A stretch of 64,000 nucleotides of DNA, from assembly GCF_025997855.1 (NCBI RefSeq), contig NZ_AP026561.1, forward strand, positions 651,849 through 715,848, written 5' to 3'. A program made the position numbers and the translations under genes. Each line of letters starts with the position of its first letter. The stretch's first letter is position 1. Shown in pieces: positions 45,292-53,566 of this stretch. Source of the DNA: Deinococcus aetherius (GTDB lineage: Bacteria; Deinococcota; Deinococci; Deinococcales; Deinococcaceae). The notes beneath the pieces were generated by a model. It was given only the letters and a program-made list of their open reading frames with translations, was not told the DNA's origin and did not search any database.

Positions 45292-46078
45292 GGTTGTGGC
45301 AAGTTGTTGACTTCCGGGAGGCGGAGAAGCTTCGGAAAGGCAGGCGGGCTGCTGTACCCCCACTTCACGCCAGGTCTGGAAGGCTTCTTGCTGGTGTTCT
45401 CGACGCTCGGCAGCAGGGAAGGTGGAGCGGGCAGGCTGGTGAAGGTTCGTCACTCGGGTGTGCAAGTCGAGAACGCCTTGCGCCCGATGTCGTGATCGGA
45501 ACCCTCGCTGTTGCCGAACACGGCGTCGTGTCGGTCGATGGGATGGCAGGGTCAGGTTGTTGCGACGGGCCGTAGCTCTGACCTGAACGTGCTCCACACC
45601 GTGGAGCACGGGGAGTTTCCCAAGTGCTGCACCGCACTGGAGCTTGTCGGTGTGAACCACTTCTGGCACGTCGTCTTCCCCTCACCGTCGGCGGGAGAAC
45701 GACTTGGCCGCCTCGGTCTCCCGGTGTTCCTGAAAGAAAACGTCCAGCACGGCTCCGTGTTCATCCACAGCCCATGTTCGATCCCACCGATGTCCACGCA
45801 CCGTCACGTCAAGGTGCCACCGGGAGGGGACGTCGGGGTTCCCGGTGGCGGAGGTCCTGAGCGAAGAGCTTACTGCACCCCGTGCACCAGGTCCGAGTGG
45901 ATTCACGGGTGACGGCAATCCCCCCTTCCAGGAGGAGTTCCTCGACGGCTCGGGAGCTGAGCGTGAAGCGGTGGTACAACCACACGGTGTCGTCGATCAC
46001 GGCGAGGGAAAAGCGGTAGCCCGGGAGCTTCTGACCGCTCAACACCGCGTCACCCTTCCCTAACAACTTGCCATGACC
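45292..46078. mobile_element. IS6 family insertion sequence, decayed copy
   Basis: Ends GGTTGTGGCAAGTTGTT at 45292-45308 and the complement of GGTCATGGCAAGTTGTT at 46062-46078. The 787-bp length is normal for IS6. No 8-bp target duplication is visible. The single transposase gene is broken in several frames. Confidence 0.82.
45300..46063 (-). pseudogene. IS6 transposase, several frameshifts
   Basis: From the right the product reads LPGYRFSLAVIDDTVWLYHR, FTLSSRAVEELLLEGGIAVT, RESTRTWCTGCSKLFAQDLR, then in a second frame WDRTWAVDEHGAVLDVFFQE and HRETEAAKSFSRR, then in a third PEVVHTDKLQCGAALGKLPV, GVEHVQVRATARRNNLTLPS and RRRVRQQRGFRSRHRAQG. These are the ordered DDE blocks of IS6/IS26 transposases: the Asp of the second and third blocks and the S-H-R-P-T-R region remain, while the Glu in the last block appears replaced by Leu (NNLTLPSHRPT instead of an N-N-x-x-E-Q-S-H form). 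The copy cannot move on its own. Confidence 0.8.
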
Positions 46079-46103
46079 CCTTCGGGGCAGAGGCATACAC
46101 GCC

Positions 46104-46132
46104 TGGACAAAAGATTACTAACGGTGTATACT
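46104..46132 (+). promoter_or_regulatory. Strong promoter upstream of the NTF2-fold gene
   Basis: TGGACA (46104-46109), 17-base spacer, TATACT (46127-46132). ACTAAC occurs at 46117 and again at 46130, flanking the -10 box as a possible operator. A leader hairpin, GGGCGAC (46148-46154) with GTCGCCC (46169-46175), follows. The start codon is about 150 bases downstream. Confidence 0.65.
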
Positions 46133-46283
46133 AACAACGTAAGTCAAGGGCGACAGAGTTCAGTCGCCGTCGCCCCTTCGAGGACTTAGGGAGGTTCCCT
46201 CACACCGCAGGTTCCAGGACGTCACCACGCTCACCCTGGAGGGTCGCCGCGACCATCCACCCGCTTCACCCGGAGGAACTACC

Positions 46284-46835
46284 ATGACCACGATCCTGCC
46301 CCGCCGTGCTGCCCAGACCACCCTCCTCGGCCTCCTGCTCGCCACCGGCATGTCCGCCGCTCAGGTGCCGACCGGCCCCACTGCGTCCACGGTCCCCACG
46401 GCGAGTGGGCGCCCGGTGCCCCCCATCGTGCAGAAGTGGATCACCGCCTGGAACACGGGCGACGCGAACGCCATGGCCGCCCTGTTCACCGACGACGGCG
46501 TGTATCAGGACTACGCCTTCGGGGCGAAGAGCCAGGGAAAGAGCAACGTGGGCTTCTGGGTCACCCTGACCGTGCAGAACATCCCCGACGCTCGCGGCGA
46601 GATTCTCGACGCCTTCCAGATCGGGGACCGGGTGGCCGTGCAGTGGATCTTCTCCGGTACGCCACTTCGGCTCGGCCCCGTACAGGGCACCGGGAAGTCG
46701 TTCGCCGTTCCGGTCACCTCGGTCTTCTCGCTCAAGGGAGGCCGCATTCAGGAGGTGGCCGACTACTACAACCGCGCCGAGGTCTTCGGGCAACTCGGCC
46801 TGCCGACCGACGGCTTCTCGTTTCCCAAGCCCTGA
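46284..46835 (+). CDS. Secreted NTF2/SnoaL-fold protein
   Basis: A 183-residue protein with signal peptide MTTILPRRAAQTTLLGLLLA ending near AAQ, followed by a Thr/Pro-rich linker. Residues about 50-170 form an NTF2/SnoaL-like cone: VQKWITAWNTGDANAMAALF, TDDGVYQDYAFGAKSQGKSN, VAVQWIFSGTPLRLG and FSLKGGRIQEVADYYNRAEV. The family includes polyketide cyclases and lyases, but most members have unknown roles. GGAGGAACTACC precedes ATG 46284. It is followed by a small membrane protein and an epimerase, probably in one transcript from the promoter at 46.1 kb. Confidence 0.82.
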   Translation: MTTILPRRAAQTTLLGLLLATGMSAAQVPTGPTASTVPTASGRPVPPIVQKWITAWNTGDANAMAALFTDDGVYQDYAFGAKSQGKSNVGFWVTLTVQNIPDARGEILDAFQIGDRVAVQWIFSGTPLRLGPVQGTGKSFAVPVTSVFSLKGGRIQEVADYYNRAEVFGQLGLPTDGFSFPKP

Positions 46836-46995
46836 CGCCTGACCCTCCGGGGAAAGAGCCCCAGGTCGAACCAGTCAGAACCACTTCCTGCCGTCAGAGA
46901 GGGGGCCTGGCCGTCACCGAACCCACTCCCCGCCCACCGTTGACGCTCAGCCCTGCCTCTTTCCCAGAGCACCTGGAACGCCACAGGAGACCCCC

Positions 46996-47328
46996 ATGAC
47001 CCACCTCACGTTCAGCCCCACTCCGGGCAAGTTGATGCTGGCGACCCTGCCCGCCGTGCTCGGGAACACGCTGGGGTTCTACCTCTCCTACCGTGCGCCT
47101 CACCTGCGGGCGTTGTCGAAGTTCCTGCTTCCCGCAGCGGCGTTTTTCGTGCTGTTCATGCTTCCAGCCCTGTGGGCGCTGCTGATGGGGAGCGGCCTGG
47201 GCGCCTTTGCCGCCGCCGCCCTGATCAACATTGTGCCGGTTGCCATCGCCGTTCCCATCCTGCTCGGCCTGCGACCCGCCGCCGCCCGCAGGCCCTTCAC
47301 ATCGGCGCGTGTCAACACTGGAGCTTGA
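46996..47328 (+). CDS. Small integral membrane protein of unknown function
   Basis: A 110-residue protein with three membrane segments: LMLATLPAVLGNTLGFYLSY, FLLPAAAFFVLFMLPALWAL and AAALINIVPVAIAVPILLGL. AGGAGACCCCC precedes ATG 46996. It lies 160 bases after the NTF2-fold gene and 122 bases before the epimerase gene on the same strand. The family is not recognised. Confidence 0.7.
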   Translation: MTHLTFSPTPGKLMLATLPAVLGNTLGFYLSYRAPHLRALSKFLLPAAAFFVLFMLPALWALLMGSGLGAFAAAALINIVPVAIAVPILLGLRPAAARRPFTSARVNTGA

Positions 47329-47450
47329 GTCGGCGGGGAGTGGTCAGCCCCTGCGCCACTCCTCCCCGCCGTTCGTTCGCCCCTGAACCCGCCGGTCTCG
47401 ACGCGCCCTTTGCGTCTGACAGCGGCACCGCCTGCCGCGAGGAGGAGAAC

Positions 47451-48443
47451 ATGACCGCACCGCACACCCGCACCGCCCTCGTTCTGGGCGCCACCGGAGG
47501 CATCGGCGGCGAGACCGCTGCCGCCCTGGCCCGCCACGGCTGGACCATCCGCGCCCTGTCGCGGGGCGGAAAGCCCGCCCACGACTCCTCCGGCTGGGAG
47601 TGGGTCCAGGGCGACTCGATGGACCGCGACTCCATCGTCCGCGCCGCCCAGGGTGTCCAGGCCATCATGCACGCCGTCAATCCTCCCGGCTACCGGGGCT
47701 GGAGCCAGCTCGTGCTGCCCATGATCGAGAACACCGTCGAGGCCGCGCGGGTCAGCGGCGCCCGCATCCTGCTGCCCGGCACCATCTACAACTATGGCCA
47801 AGACGCCTACCCCGTGCTGCGCGAGGACTCGCCCCAGCGCGCCACCACCCACAAGGGAAAGGTCCGCATCGCCCTGGAACAGAAGCTGGAGGAGGCTGCG
47901 CGGGAGGGCGTGCGCTCCCTGATCCTGCGCTTCGGGGACTTCTTTGGCCCGAATCCCGGCAACAGTTGGTTCTCGCAGGGCATGGTCCGGCCGGGGCAGC
48001 CCTTACGAAGCGTGACCTATCCCGGGAAGCCGGGCGTGGGCCACACCTGGGCCTACCTGCCGGATGCCGGTGAGGCTTTCGCGCGGGTGTTGGAGCGCGA
48101 CGCCGACCTTGACACCTTCGCCCGCTTCCACTTCCAGGGCTATTGGGACGCGGACGGGACGGGCATGGTCGAGACGATTCGGCGGGTGGTGGGAAATCCG
48201 CGACTTCCAGTGCGGCCGCTACCGTGGTTCGTGTTCCGGGTGGCGGCACCGTTCAACGAGACGATGCGGGAGCTGTACGCGGTGCGGCCGCTGTGGGAGC
48301 ACTCCATCGAGCTGGACAACACGCGGCTGGTGGCCTTTCTGGGCGCGGAGCCGCACACCCCCTGGGACGAGGCGATGGGGACCACCCTGCGGGGTCTCGG
48401 TTGCCTGACCACTCCCGAGGGGGGAACGCGATCTGCGGTGTAG
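47451..48443 (+). CDS. NAD(P)-dependent epimerase/reductase (extended or atypical SDR)
   Basis: A 330-residue SDR: ALVLGATGGIGGETAAALAR is the dinucleotide motif, WVQGDSMDRDSIVRAAQGVQ and AIMHAVNPPGYRGWSQ follow, and ILLPGTIYNYGQDAYPVL holds the region of catalytic Tyr. GVRSLILRFGDFFGPNPGNS is the usual substrate-loop motif of nucleoside-sugar-type epimerases and NmrA-like proteins. GAGGAGGAGAAC is a strong ribosome site for ATG 47451. The substrate is unknown. It is the last intact gene of the group that starts at 46.3 kb. Confidence 0.86.
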   Translation: MTAPHTRTALVLGATGGIGGETAAALARHGWTIRALSRGGKPAHDSSGWEWVQGDSMDRDSIVRAAQGVQAIMHAVNPPGYRGWSQLVLPMIENTVEAARVSGARILLPGTIYNYGQDAYPVLREDSPQRATTHKGKVRIALEQKLEEAAREGVRSLILRFGDFFGPNPGNSWFSQGMVRPGQPLRSVTYPGKPGVGHTWAYLPDAGEAFARVLERDADLDTFARFHFQGYWDADGTGMVETIRRVVGNPRLPVRPLPWFVFRVAAPFNETMRELYAVRPLWEHSIELDNTRLVAFLGAEPHTPWDEAMGTTLRGLGCLTTPEGGTRSAV

Positions 48444-48515
48444 CTGCGGGCCGAGCCGCGCCCAAAAGACTCTGCGCCCGGACTCGGTGATGGTCCGGGT
48501 GCAGGGCATTGCGGT

Positions 48516-49490
48516 GTGCAACCACGCTGCTCAAACAGGCAGACCCCGTTGGTGCCGGTGAGGCGGGCGGCACTCCATCCCCGCTCACCCCCTCCTGCCC
48601 TCAGCGCCAGCCCTTCACCGTCACTGCCCCTGTCCTCCCTCACCGCCGCCCTGGCGCGCCGCTGCGCCGCGACCCCACGCGTCATTTCACGGAGCGCGGC
48701 TTCACCCGCCGCCGCGTTCCCACGCCAAGCGGCGGGGCAGGGGCCGCCCCTGTTCTTCCTGCACGGCATCGGCGGCGGAGCTTCGGCCTGGTACTGGAAC
48801 AAGGTCGCCCCCGCGTTCACGGGCCGCTTCCGCGTCGTCGTGCCCGACTGGGTGGGCTGGGGCCTTTCGGATCATCCCGCACGCTTTCAGGGCGGCGAGG
48901 ATTACGCGGCCCAATTGCGCGCCCTGCTGGATGACCTCGGCGAGCCGGGCAGAGTCTGGCCACAGGATGGGCGGTGCGGGTGGCCCGGGATCATCCAGGC
49001 CGGGTCGCCCGCCTCGTGCTGTGGCTGCCCTCGGGCGGGCTGGACTTCGGGGAGGACGCCTTCTCGCCGCTGGCCAGGGCCGTCCTCTCGACCCTCGCCC
49101 GCGTGCCGGGCCTGAACCTCATCTTTTACCGTCTCGTCTTTCACCGCCATTCGTTCATCCGGCCGTGGTTCACCTCACAGGGCTTCCTGAACCCGGCGGG
49201 GCGTACTCGGCTCTGCCCTTCCTCGGTGGATCGCTGCGCTACGACCTCGCCCCGCTGCTGCGCGACCTGAACGTTCCCGCCACAGTGGTCTGGGGAGAGC
49301 GCGAGCGGCAGGTCGGGCTGAACGTGGGGGTGCGGCTCGCCCGCGCCGCCAACCTCCCACTGGGGATCATGCCGAACGTGCGGGCGCCCCCTGAACTGGA
49401 GCGGCCCCGGGAGAGCGTCGCCCTGCTCGAACGGCTCGGCGTGTGGGCGGGCGGAATACACTCGTGGGCTGACCCACCCGGCTCCCCCTG
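48516..49490 (+). pseudogene. Alpha/beta hydrolase, broken by two frameshifts and altered active site
   Basis: The first frame carries PPLFFLHGIGGGASAWYWNK and VVVPDWVGWGLSDHPARFQG, the second (about 48950-49190) GQSLATGWAVRVARDHPGRV and ARLVLWLPSGGLDFGEDAFS with the nucleophile Ser in GQSLA, the third GAYSALPFLGGSLRYDLAPL, VPATVVWGERERQVGLN and LGIMPNVRAPPELERPRESV. At the last motif, where the family has G-H-x-P-x-x-E, the His is replaced (VRAPPELE). No proper stop lies before the convergent GH42 gene at 49496. The gene is degenerate; the start is uncertain. Confidence 0.72.
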
Positions 49491-49495
49491 TCACC

Positions 49496-51544
49496 TCACC
49501 CCACCGGGCTCTCCCGCAGCACCGCGACGCCGCGCGGGTCGAGCGTCAAGGAGGTCCCGTGGTCCAGACCGCTCAGCAGGTCGGCGGCGGGGGCAGGCAG
49601 GGTCACGGTCACCGGCCTGTCGGCGTGATTGAGCAAGAAGAGGAACGCGCCGTGCTCGCTTTGCCGCCGCACCACCTCAACCCCGCGTGGCGCATCCAGG
49701 GTGGGCCGCACGTCCGCACCCGCCAGCATCTCGCCCAGCGCCCAGTCCATGCCCGCCTCGTCCAGCCGCGTGCCCAGGTAGTAGCTTGTCCCAGCCCCGA
49801 AGGCGTGACGGGTGACGGAGGGCCGCCCGGCATAGAAGTCCTCGCCGAAGGTGGCGAGGGGTTCGGCCCCCTCGGGCACGATCACGTCCGCCCAGAGCCG
49901 TGACGTAAAGGCCTCCCCGCCCAGCGTCCGCACGCGGTTGGTGTGGCCCTGGGGGTAGGGGTCGAACTCCTCCACCCGCAGGCCGAGCACCCGGCGCAGC
50001 GCGGCGGGATAGGCGCCTGGGTGAATCTGGTCGTGCTCATCCACCATACCGCTGAAAAAGGACACCACCAGCGTGCCGCCCGACGACACGTACTCCTCAA
50101 GCTGCGCCCCGACGCCCTCCCGGGTCAGATACAGGTTGGGCGCGAGCACCACCCGGTACCCCGAGAGGTCCTGTCCGGGCCGCGCGAAGTCCACCGCGAC
50201 GTTGCGCTCCCACAGCGGGGTGTAATAGTCACGCACCTGATCCAGCAACTTCAGCGCGCGGGAGGGCCGCGCGTCCAGCTCCAGGGCCCACCAGCTCTCC
50301 CAGTCGAGCAGGATCGCCACCTCCGCCCCCACCCGTCCGCCCAGTACCGGCGTCAGACGGGCGAGTTCGGCACCCAGGCCGCTGATCTCCCGCCAGGTCC
50401 GGGTGTCCGTGCCCGCGTGGGGCAACATCCCCCCGTGCCACTTCTCGGCGCCCGCCCGCGACTGACGCCACTGGAAGAACATGATGCCGTCCGCCCCGCG
50501 CGCCACCGTCTGAAGGCTCCACAGCCGCATCACGCCCGGGCGCTTGAGGGGATTGCGCTCGCGCCACTGCACCTGGCTGCTCACCTGTTCCATCAACACC
50601 CAGGGGCGCCCGCCGCCGAGGGAGCGCATCAGGTCGGAAGCCATCGCCATCTCGACCGCCGCGCCCGGCTCGGAGGGCTGCGGGTAGGCGTCATTCGAGA
50701 TGACGTCCTGCCTCCCCGCCCACTTCCAGTAGTCCAGCGGCTTGAAAAAGCACATGAAGTTGGTGGTGACGGGGATGTCAGGCGTCACGCGCTTCAGAAT
50801 CTCGCGCTCCATCTCGAACAGGGAAAGCAGCGCGTCCGACGAGAACCGTTTCCAGTCCAGCCCCTGCGACGGGTTGCGGAAGGTCGGGGCGGCGCGTGGC
50901 GGCTCGATCTCGTCCCAGTCACCGTACCCCTGCGACCAGAAGGCGGTGCCCCAGGCGTCGTTCAGGGCGCCCAGGGTGCCGTACTTGTCCCGCAGCCACG
51001 CGCGGAAGGCCCGCGCACTCTCCCCGCAGAAGCACTCGGAGACGTGGCAGCCGTACTCGTTGTTCACGTGCCACATGGCGAGGGCGGGGTGGTCCCGGTA
51101 CCTCTCGGCAAGGCGCGTGACGAGCGCGTGCGCCGCCTTGCGGTAGGCGGGGCTGGACGGGCAATAGTGCTGCCGCGAGCCGGTGCCCAGGGTGACTCCG
51201 CTCTCGGTGACGGGGAGGCTTTCAGGATGAAGCTTCGAGAACCACGGTGGCGGCGAGGCGGTGGCGGTCGCCAGGTTCACGAAGACGCCGTGCTCATGCA
51301 GCAGGTCCATCACCCGGTCGAGCCAAGAGAAGTCGTACTCGCCGGGCCGGGGTTCGAGCCGCGCCCAGGCGAAGATGCCCAGCGAGACAAGGTTGACGCC
51401 CGCCTCCCGCATCAGCCGGGCGTCCTCGGCCCACACCTCCTCGGGCCACTGCTCGGGGTTATAGTCGCCGCCGTACAGCACGTGCGGAATCTTGGGGGCG
51501 ACGAGGGCAGGCTGGGTCTGCGGGGCGGGTTCGGTCGTGGTCAT
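49496..51544 (-). CDS. Beta-galactosidase, glycoside hydrolase family 42
   Basis: A 682-residue cytoplasmic enzyme of full GH42 length. The barrel starts VLYGGDYNPEQWPEEVWAED. Glu163 in MWHVNNEYGC is the acid/base and Glu319 in RPWVLMEQVSSQVQW the nucleophile. Cys128, Cys166, Cys171 and Cys173 fit the zinc site of the family. Domain B (trimer contact) and the C-terminal beta domain (LTLDPRGVAVLRESPVG) are present. ATG 51544 was chosen; the frame is open further upstream but unconserved. It is the last gene of the LacI-controlled region 2 and would release galactose from beta-galactosides. Confidence 0.93.
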   Translation of the reverse strand: MTTTEPAPQTQPALVAPKIPHVLYGGDYNPEQWPEEVWAEDARLMREAGVNLVSLGIFAWARLEPRPGEYDFSWLDRVMDLLHEHGVFVNLATATASPPPWFSKLHPESLPVTESGVTLGTGSRQHYCPSSPAYRKAAHALVTRLAERYRDHPALAMWHVNNEYGCHVSECFCGESARAFRAWLRDKYGTLGALNDAWGTAFWSQGYGDWDEIEPPRAAPTFRNPSQGLDWKRFSSDALLSLFEMEREILKRVTPDIPVTTNFMCFFKPLDYWKWAGRQDVISNDAYPQPSEPGAAVEMAMASDLMRSLGGGRPWVLMEQVSSQVQWRERNPLKRPGVMRLWSLQTVARGADGIMFFQWRQSRAGAEKWHGGMLPHAGTDTRTWREISGLGAELARLTPVLGGRVGAEVAILLDWESWWALELDARPSRALKLLDQVRDYYTPLWERNVAVDFARPGQDLSGYRVVLAPNLYLTREGVGAQLEEYVSSGGTLVVSFFSGMVDEHDQIHPGAYPAALRRVLGLRVEEFDPYPQGHTNRVRTLGGEAFTSRLWADVIVPEGAEPLATFGEDFYAGRPSVTRHAFGAGTSYYLGTRLDEAGMDWALGEMLAGADVRPTLDAPRGVEVVRRQSEHGAFLFLLNHADRPVTVTLPAPAADLLSGLDHGTSLTLDPRGVAVLRESPVG

Positions 51545-51620
51545 GCGGGAACTCCAGGGGGAAAGAGGCTGAGAGGAGACGGTCAGGGCAGGGAGGAAGG
51601 GAGAGTGGAGGCGAGGCACG

Positions 51621-52583
51621 TCACGGTGTCCCCCCCCGACCTGGGACGGCCCGGCGCAACCGTTCCCGTTGCATCTCCTGAAAGCGCGGCAGGTCGAGGT
51701 GCGTCGCCACCCGGTGGGGCGCGTCCTCCACGCCCGGGCCGAACACGACGGTGCCCGGTTCAGGGGCGGCGAGGTCGACGTGGGCATGGGTCGGCACCGT
51801 CTCGATCAGGTCCTCCCGAAAGGCGGCGAGCACGGTCAGGGGGTCGTACATCGGGGAGTGGTCGCGCTGGGTCCAGCGGAACCAGACCTCGTGGAGTCCA
51901 GCCAGGGCATCTCCCAGAGGCCCGCCGAGTTCCCACAACTCGCCCAGGTCGGCGCGGCCCAGGCGGGTTTGCACGCCCACGTTGTAGCCCACCACCGTCA
52001 CGTGTAATCCACTTTGCAGCACGACCTCGGCGGCGAGGGGATCGCAGGCGACGTTGTGCTCGGCCCGCGCGTTCTCGGGACCGAAGCCCTGGAAGTTCGC
52101 CCCCATCCACACCACCTGCGCGAGCTGGCGGGTGGCCTCGGGGTGAAGTTGGAGGGCGAGCGCGAGGTTGGTCAGCGGCCCGATGGCGAGGAAGGTGAGG
52201 GGACGGCCCTCAGCGTGGGCGGTCTCCGCGAGGTCGGCGATAAGGTGTGGGGCGGCGAGCGGGTGGGCGTCGCGCCGCCAGCTCACGTCGGAGAGGTCGA
52301 GCCCTTCCCCCTCGTACCCGTCCCAGCCACGCCAGGGCACCTTGCCCAGGGGGACGCCGCTGCCGACGGCGACCGGGGCGGAATGGCCGAGGAGCTTTAG
52401 GAGTTTCAGCGCGATCTCGGCGCGGGTGAAGGTATTCCCCCCGACCGTCGTGACCGCCCGCAGGTCGAGTTCGGGAGCCGTGGCGGCCAGCACGAGGGCG
52501 TAGGCATCGTCGATGTCGGTACCGATGTCGGTGTCGAGGAGCACCGGCAGGGGACGTTCACCTTCTGCGGCGTTTGAGGGCAT
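51621..52583 (-). CDS. Nucleoside hydrolase (inosine-uridine preferring type)
   Basis: A 320-residue N-ribohydrolase. The calcium site is LLDTDIGTDIDDAYAL (Asp17, Asp19, Asp23, Asp25-26), with VTTVGGNTFTRAEIALKLLK, FLAIGPLTNLALALQLHPEA and EHNVACDPLAAEVVL carrying the further family motifs (GPLTN, the second Asp-Pro). GGTAGGA precedes ATG 52583. Such enzymes cleave ribonucleosides to ribose and base. Its place between an acetyl esterase and a beta-galactosidase is unusual and suggests either ribose salvage together with the polysaccharide or activity on another N-glycoside. Confidence 0.9.
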   Translation of the reverse strand: MPSNAAEGERPLPVLLDTDIGTDIDDAYALVLAATAPELDLRAVTTVGGNTFTRAEIALKLLKLLGHSAPVAVGSGVPLGKVPWRGWDGYEGEGLDLSDVSWRRDAHPLAAPHLIADLAETAHAEGRPLTFLAIGPLTNLALALQLHPEATRQLAQVVWMGANFQGFGPENARAEHNVACDPLAAEVVLQSGLHVTVVGYNVGVQTRLGRADLGELWELGGPLGDALAGLHEVWFRWTQRDHSPMYDPLTVLAAFREDLIETVPTHAHVDLAAPEPGTVVFGPGVEDAPHRVATHLDLPRFQEMQRERLRRAVPGRGGTP

Positions 52584-52585
52584 TC

Positions 52586-53566
52586 CTACCCCGCCCACCC
52601 GGAAAGCCCCCGCAGGAAGCGCAGCCGTTCGGGAACGTGCACGCCCTCCCCGGCCTCGTGGCCGCTGTAGGGGTAGACGCGGATGTCCTTTCTCCCGGGC
52701 AGGCGGTTGTACGCGGCGAACACCGTGCTGGGCGGGCACACCTCGTCCATCAGGCCGACCGAGAAGAGGGCGGGTGCGTGGATGCGTGACGCAAAACTCA
52801 CCCCGTCGAAGTAGGCGAGCGTGCCGAACACCTCCTCCACCGCGTCCCGGTGAACTCGCAAGTAGCCCGCCACCTCGTTGTAGGGTGCGGCGTTGGTGAT
52901 TTCGGAGGCGCGGCGGAAATGGCACAGGAAGGGCACGTCGGGAAGCACGCCCGCGAGGTCCGGCACGAGTCCGGCCACCGCCAGGGAGATGCCGCCGCCC
53001 TGACTGCCCCCCGCCACGGCGACCCTTGTGGCGTCCACCCCGGGAGCAGCGCGCGCCGCCGCCACTGCCCGCACAGCGTCCGTGAAGACCCGGCGGTAGT
53101 AGTACGTCTGCGGACTGCGCACCCCGCGGGTGAGGAAACCTGGGTACTGGGGGTTGTCCCCATCCGGCGCGAGGTCGGGCGTGTCGCCCCGGCGCCACAC
53201 ACTACCCTGCCCGCGGGTGTCCATGACGAGGTGCGCGTACCCCGCCGAGGCGTAGGTGAGCCAGTCGGTGGGAAGACCCCGCCCGCCGCCATAGCCGATG
53301 AACTCCACCACACAGGGCAGGTCGCCCCCGGCGTTCCTGGGCCGCAGGAGCCACCCCTTGACCGGCTGCCCGCCGGAGCCCCGGAAGGTCACGTCAAAGG
53401 TGTTCAGAGAGCGCAGGCCGAAGTCCACCTCCTCGAAGCGGGCGTCCAGCGGGAAGGCGCGCGCCTCCTCCAGCGTCCCGCGCCAGAAGGCGTCGAAGTT
53501 GGCGGGCTCGTGAACAGGGGGGGCGTACGTCCGCAGCGTTTCCAGGGGCAGGTCGAACAGGGCCAT
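52586..53566 (-). CDS. Acetyl xylan esterase / cephalosporin-C deacetylase (CE7-like)
   Basis: A 326-residue alpha/beta hydrolase of the AXE1 family, without signal peptide. MALFDLPLETLRTYAPPVHE is the typical start. RGQGSVWRRGDTPD carries the family RGQ motif, Ser188 in AVAGGSQGGGISLA is the nucleophile, Asp274 in VGLMDEVCPPST and His303 in YPYSGHEAGEGV complete the triad. It would remove acetyl groups from imported oligosaccharides. ATG 53566 overlaps the GH1 stop by one base (TGATG), proving coupling; the stop is only two bases before the nucleoside hydrolase start. Confidence 0.92.
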   Translation of the reverse strand: MALFDLPLETLRTYAPPVHEPANFDAFWRGTLEEARAFPLDARFEEVDFGLRSLNTFDVTFRGSGGQPVKGWLLRPRNAGGDLPCVVEFIGYGGGRGLPTDWLTYASAGYAHLVMDTRGQGSVWRRGDTPDLAPDGDNPQYPGFLTRGVRSPQTYYYRRVFTDAVRAVAAARAAPGVDATRVAVAGGSQGGGISLAVAGLVPDLAGVLPDVPFLCHFRRASEITNAAPYNEVAGYLRVHRDAVEEVFGTLAYFDGVSFASRIHAPALFSVGLMDEVCPPSTVFAAYNRLPGRKDIRVYPYSGHEAGEGVHVPERLRFLRGLSGWAG

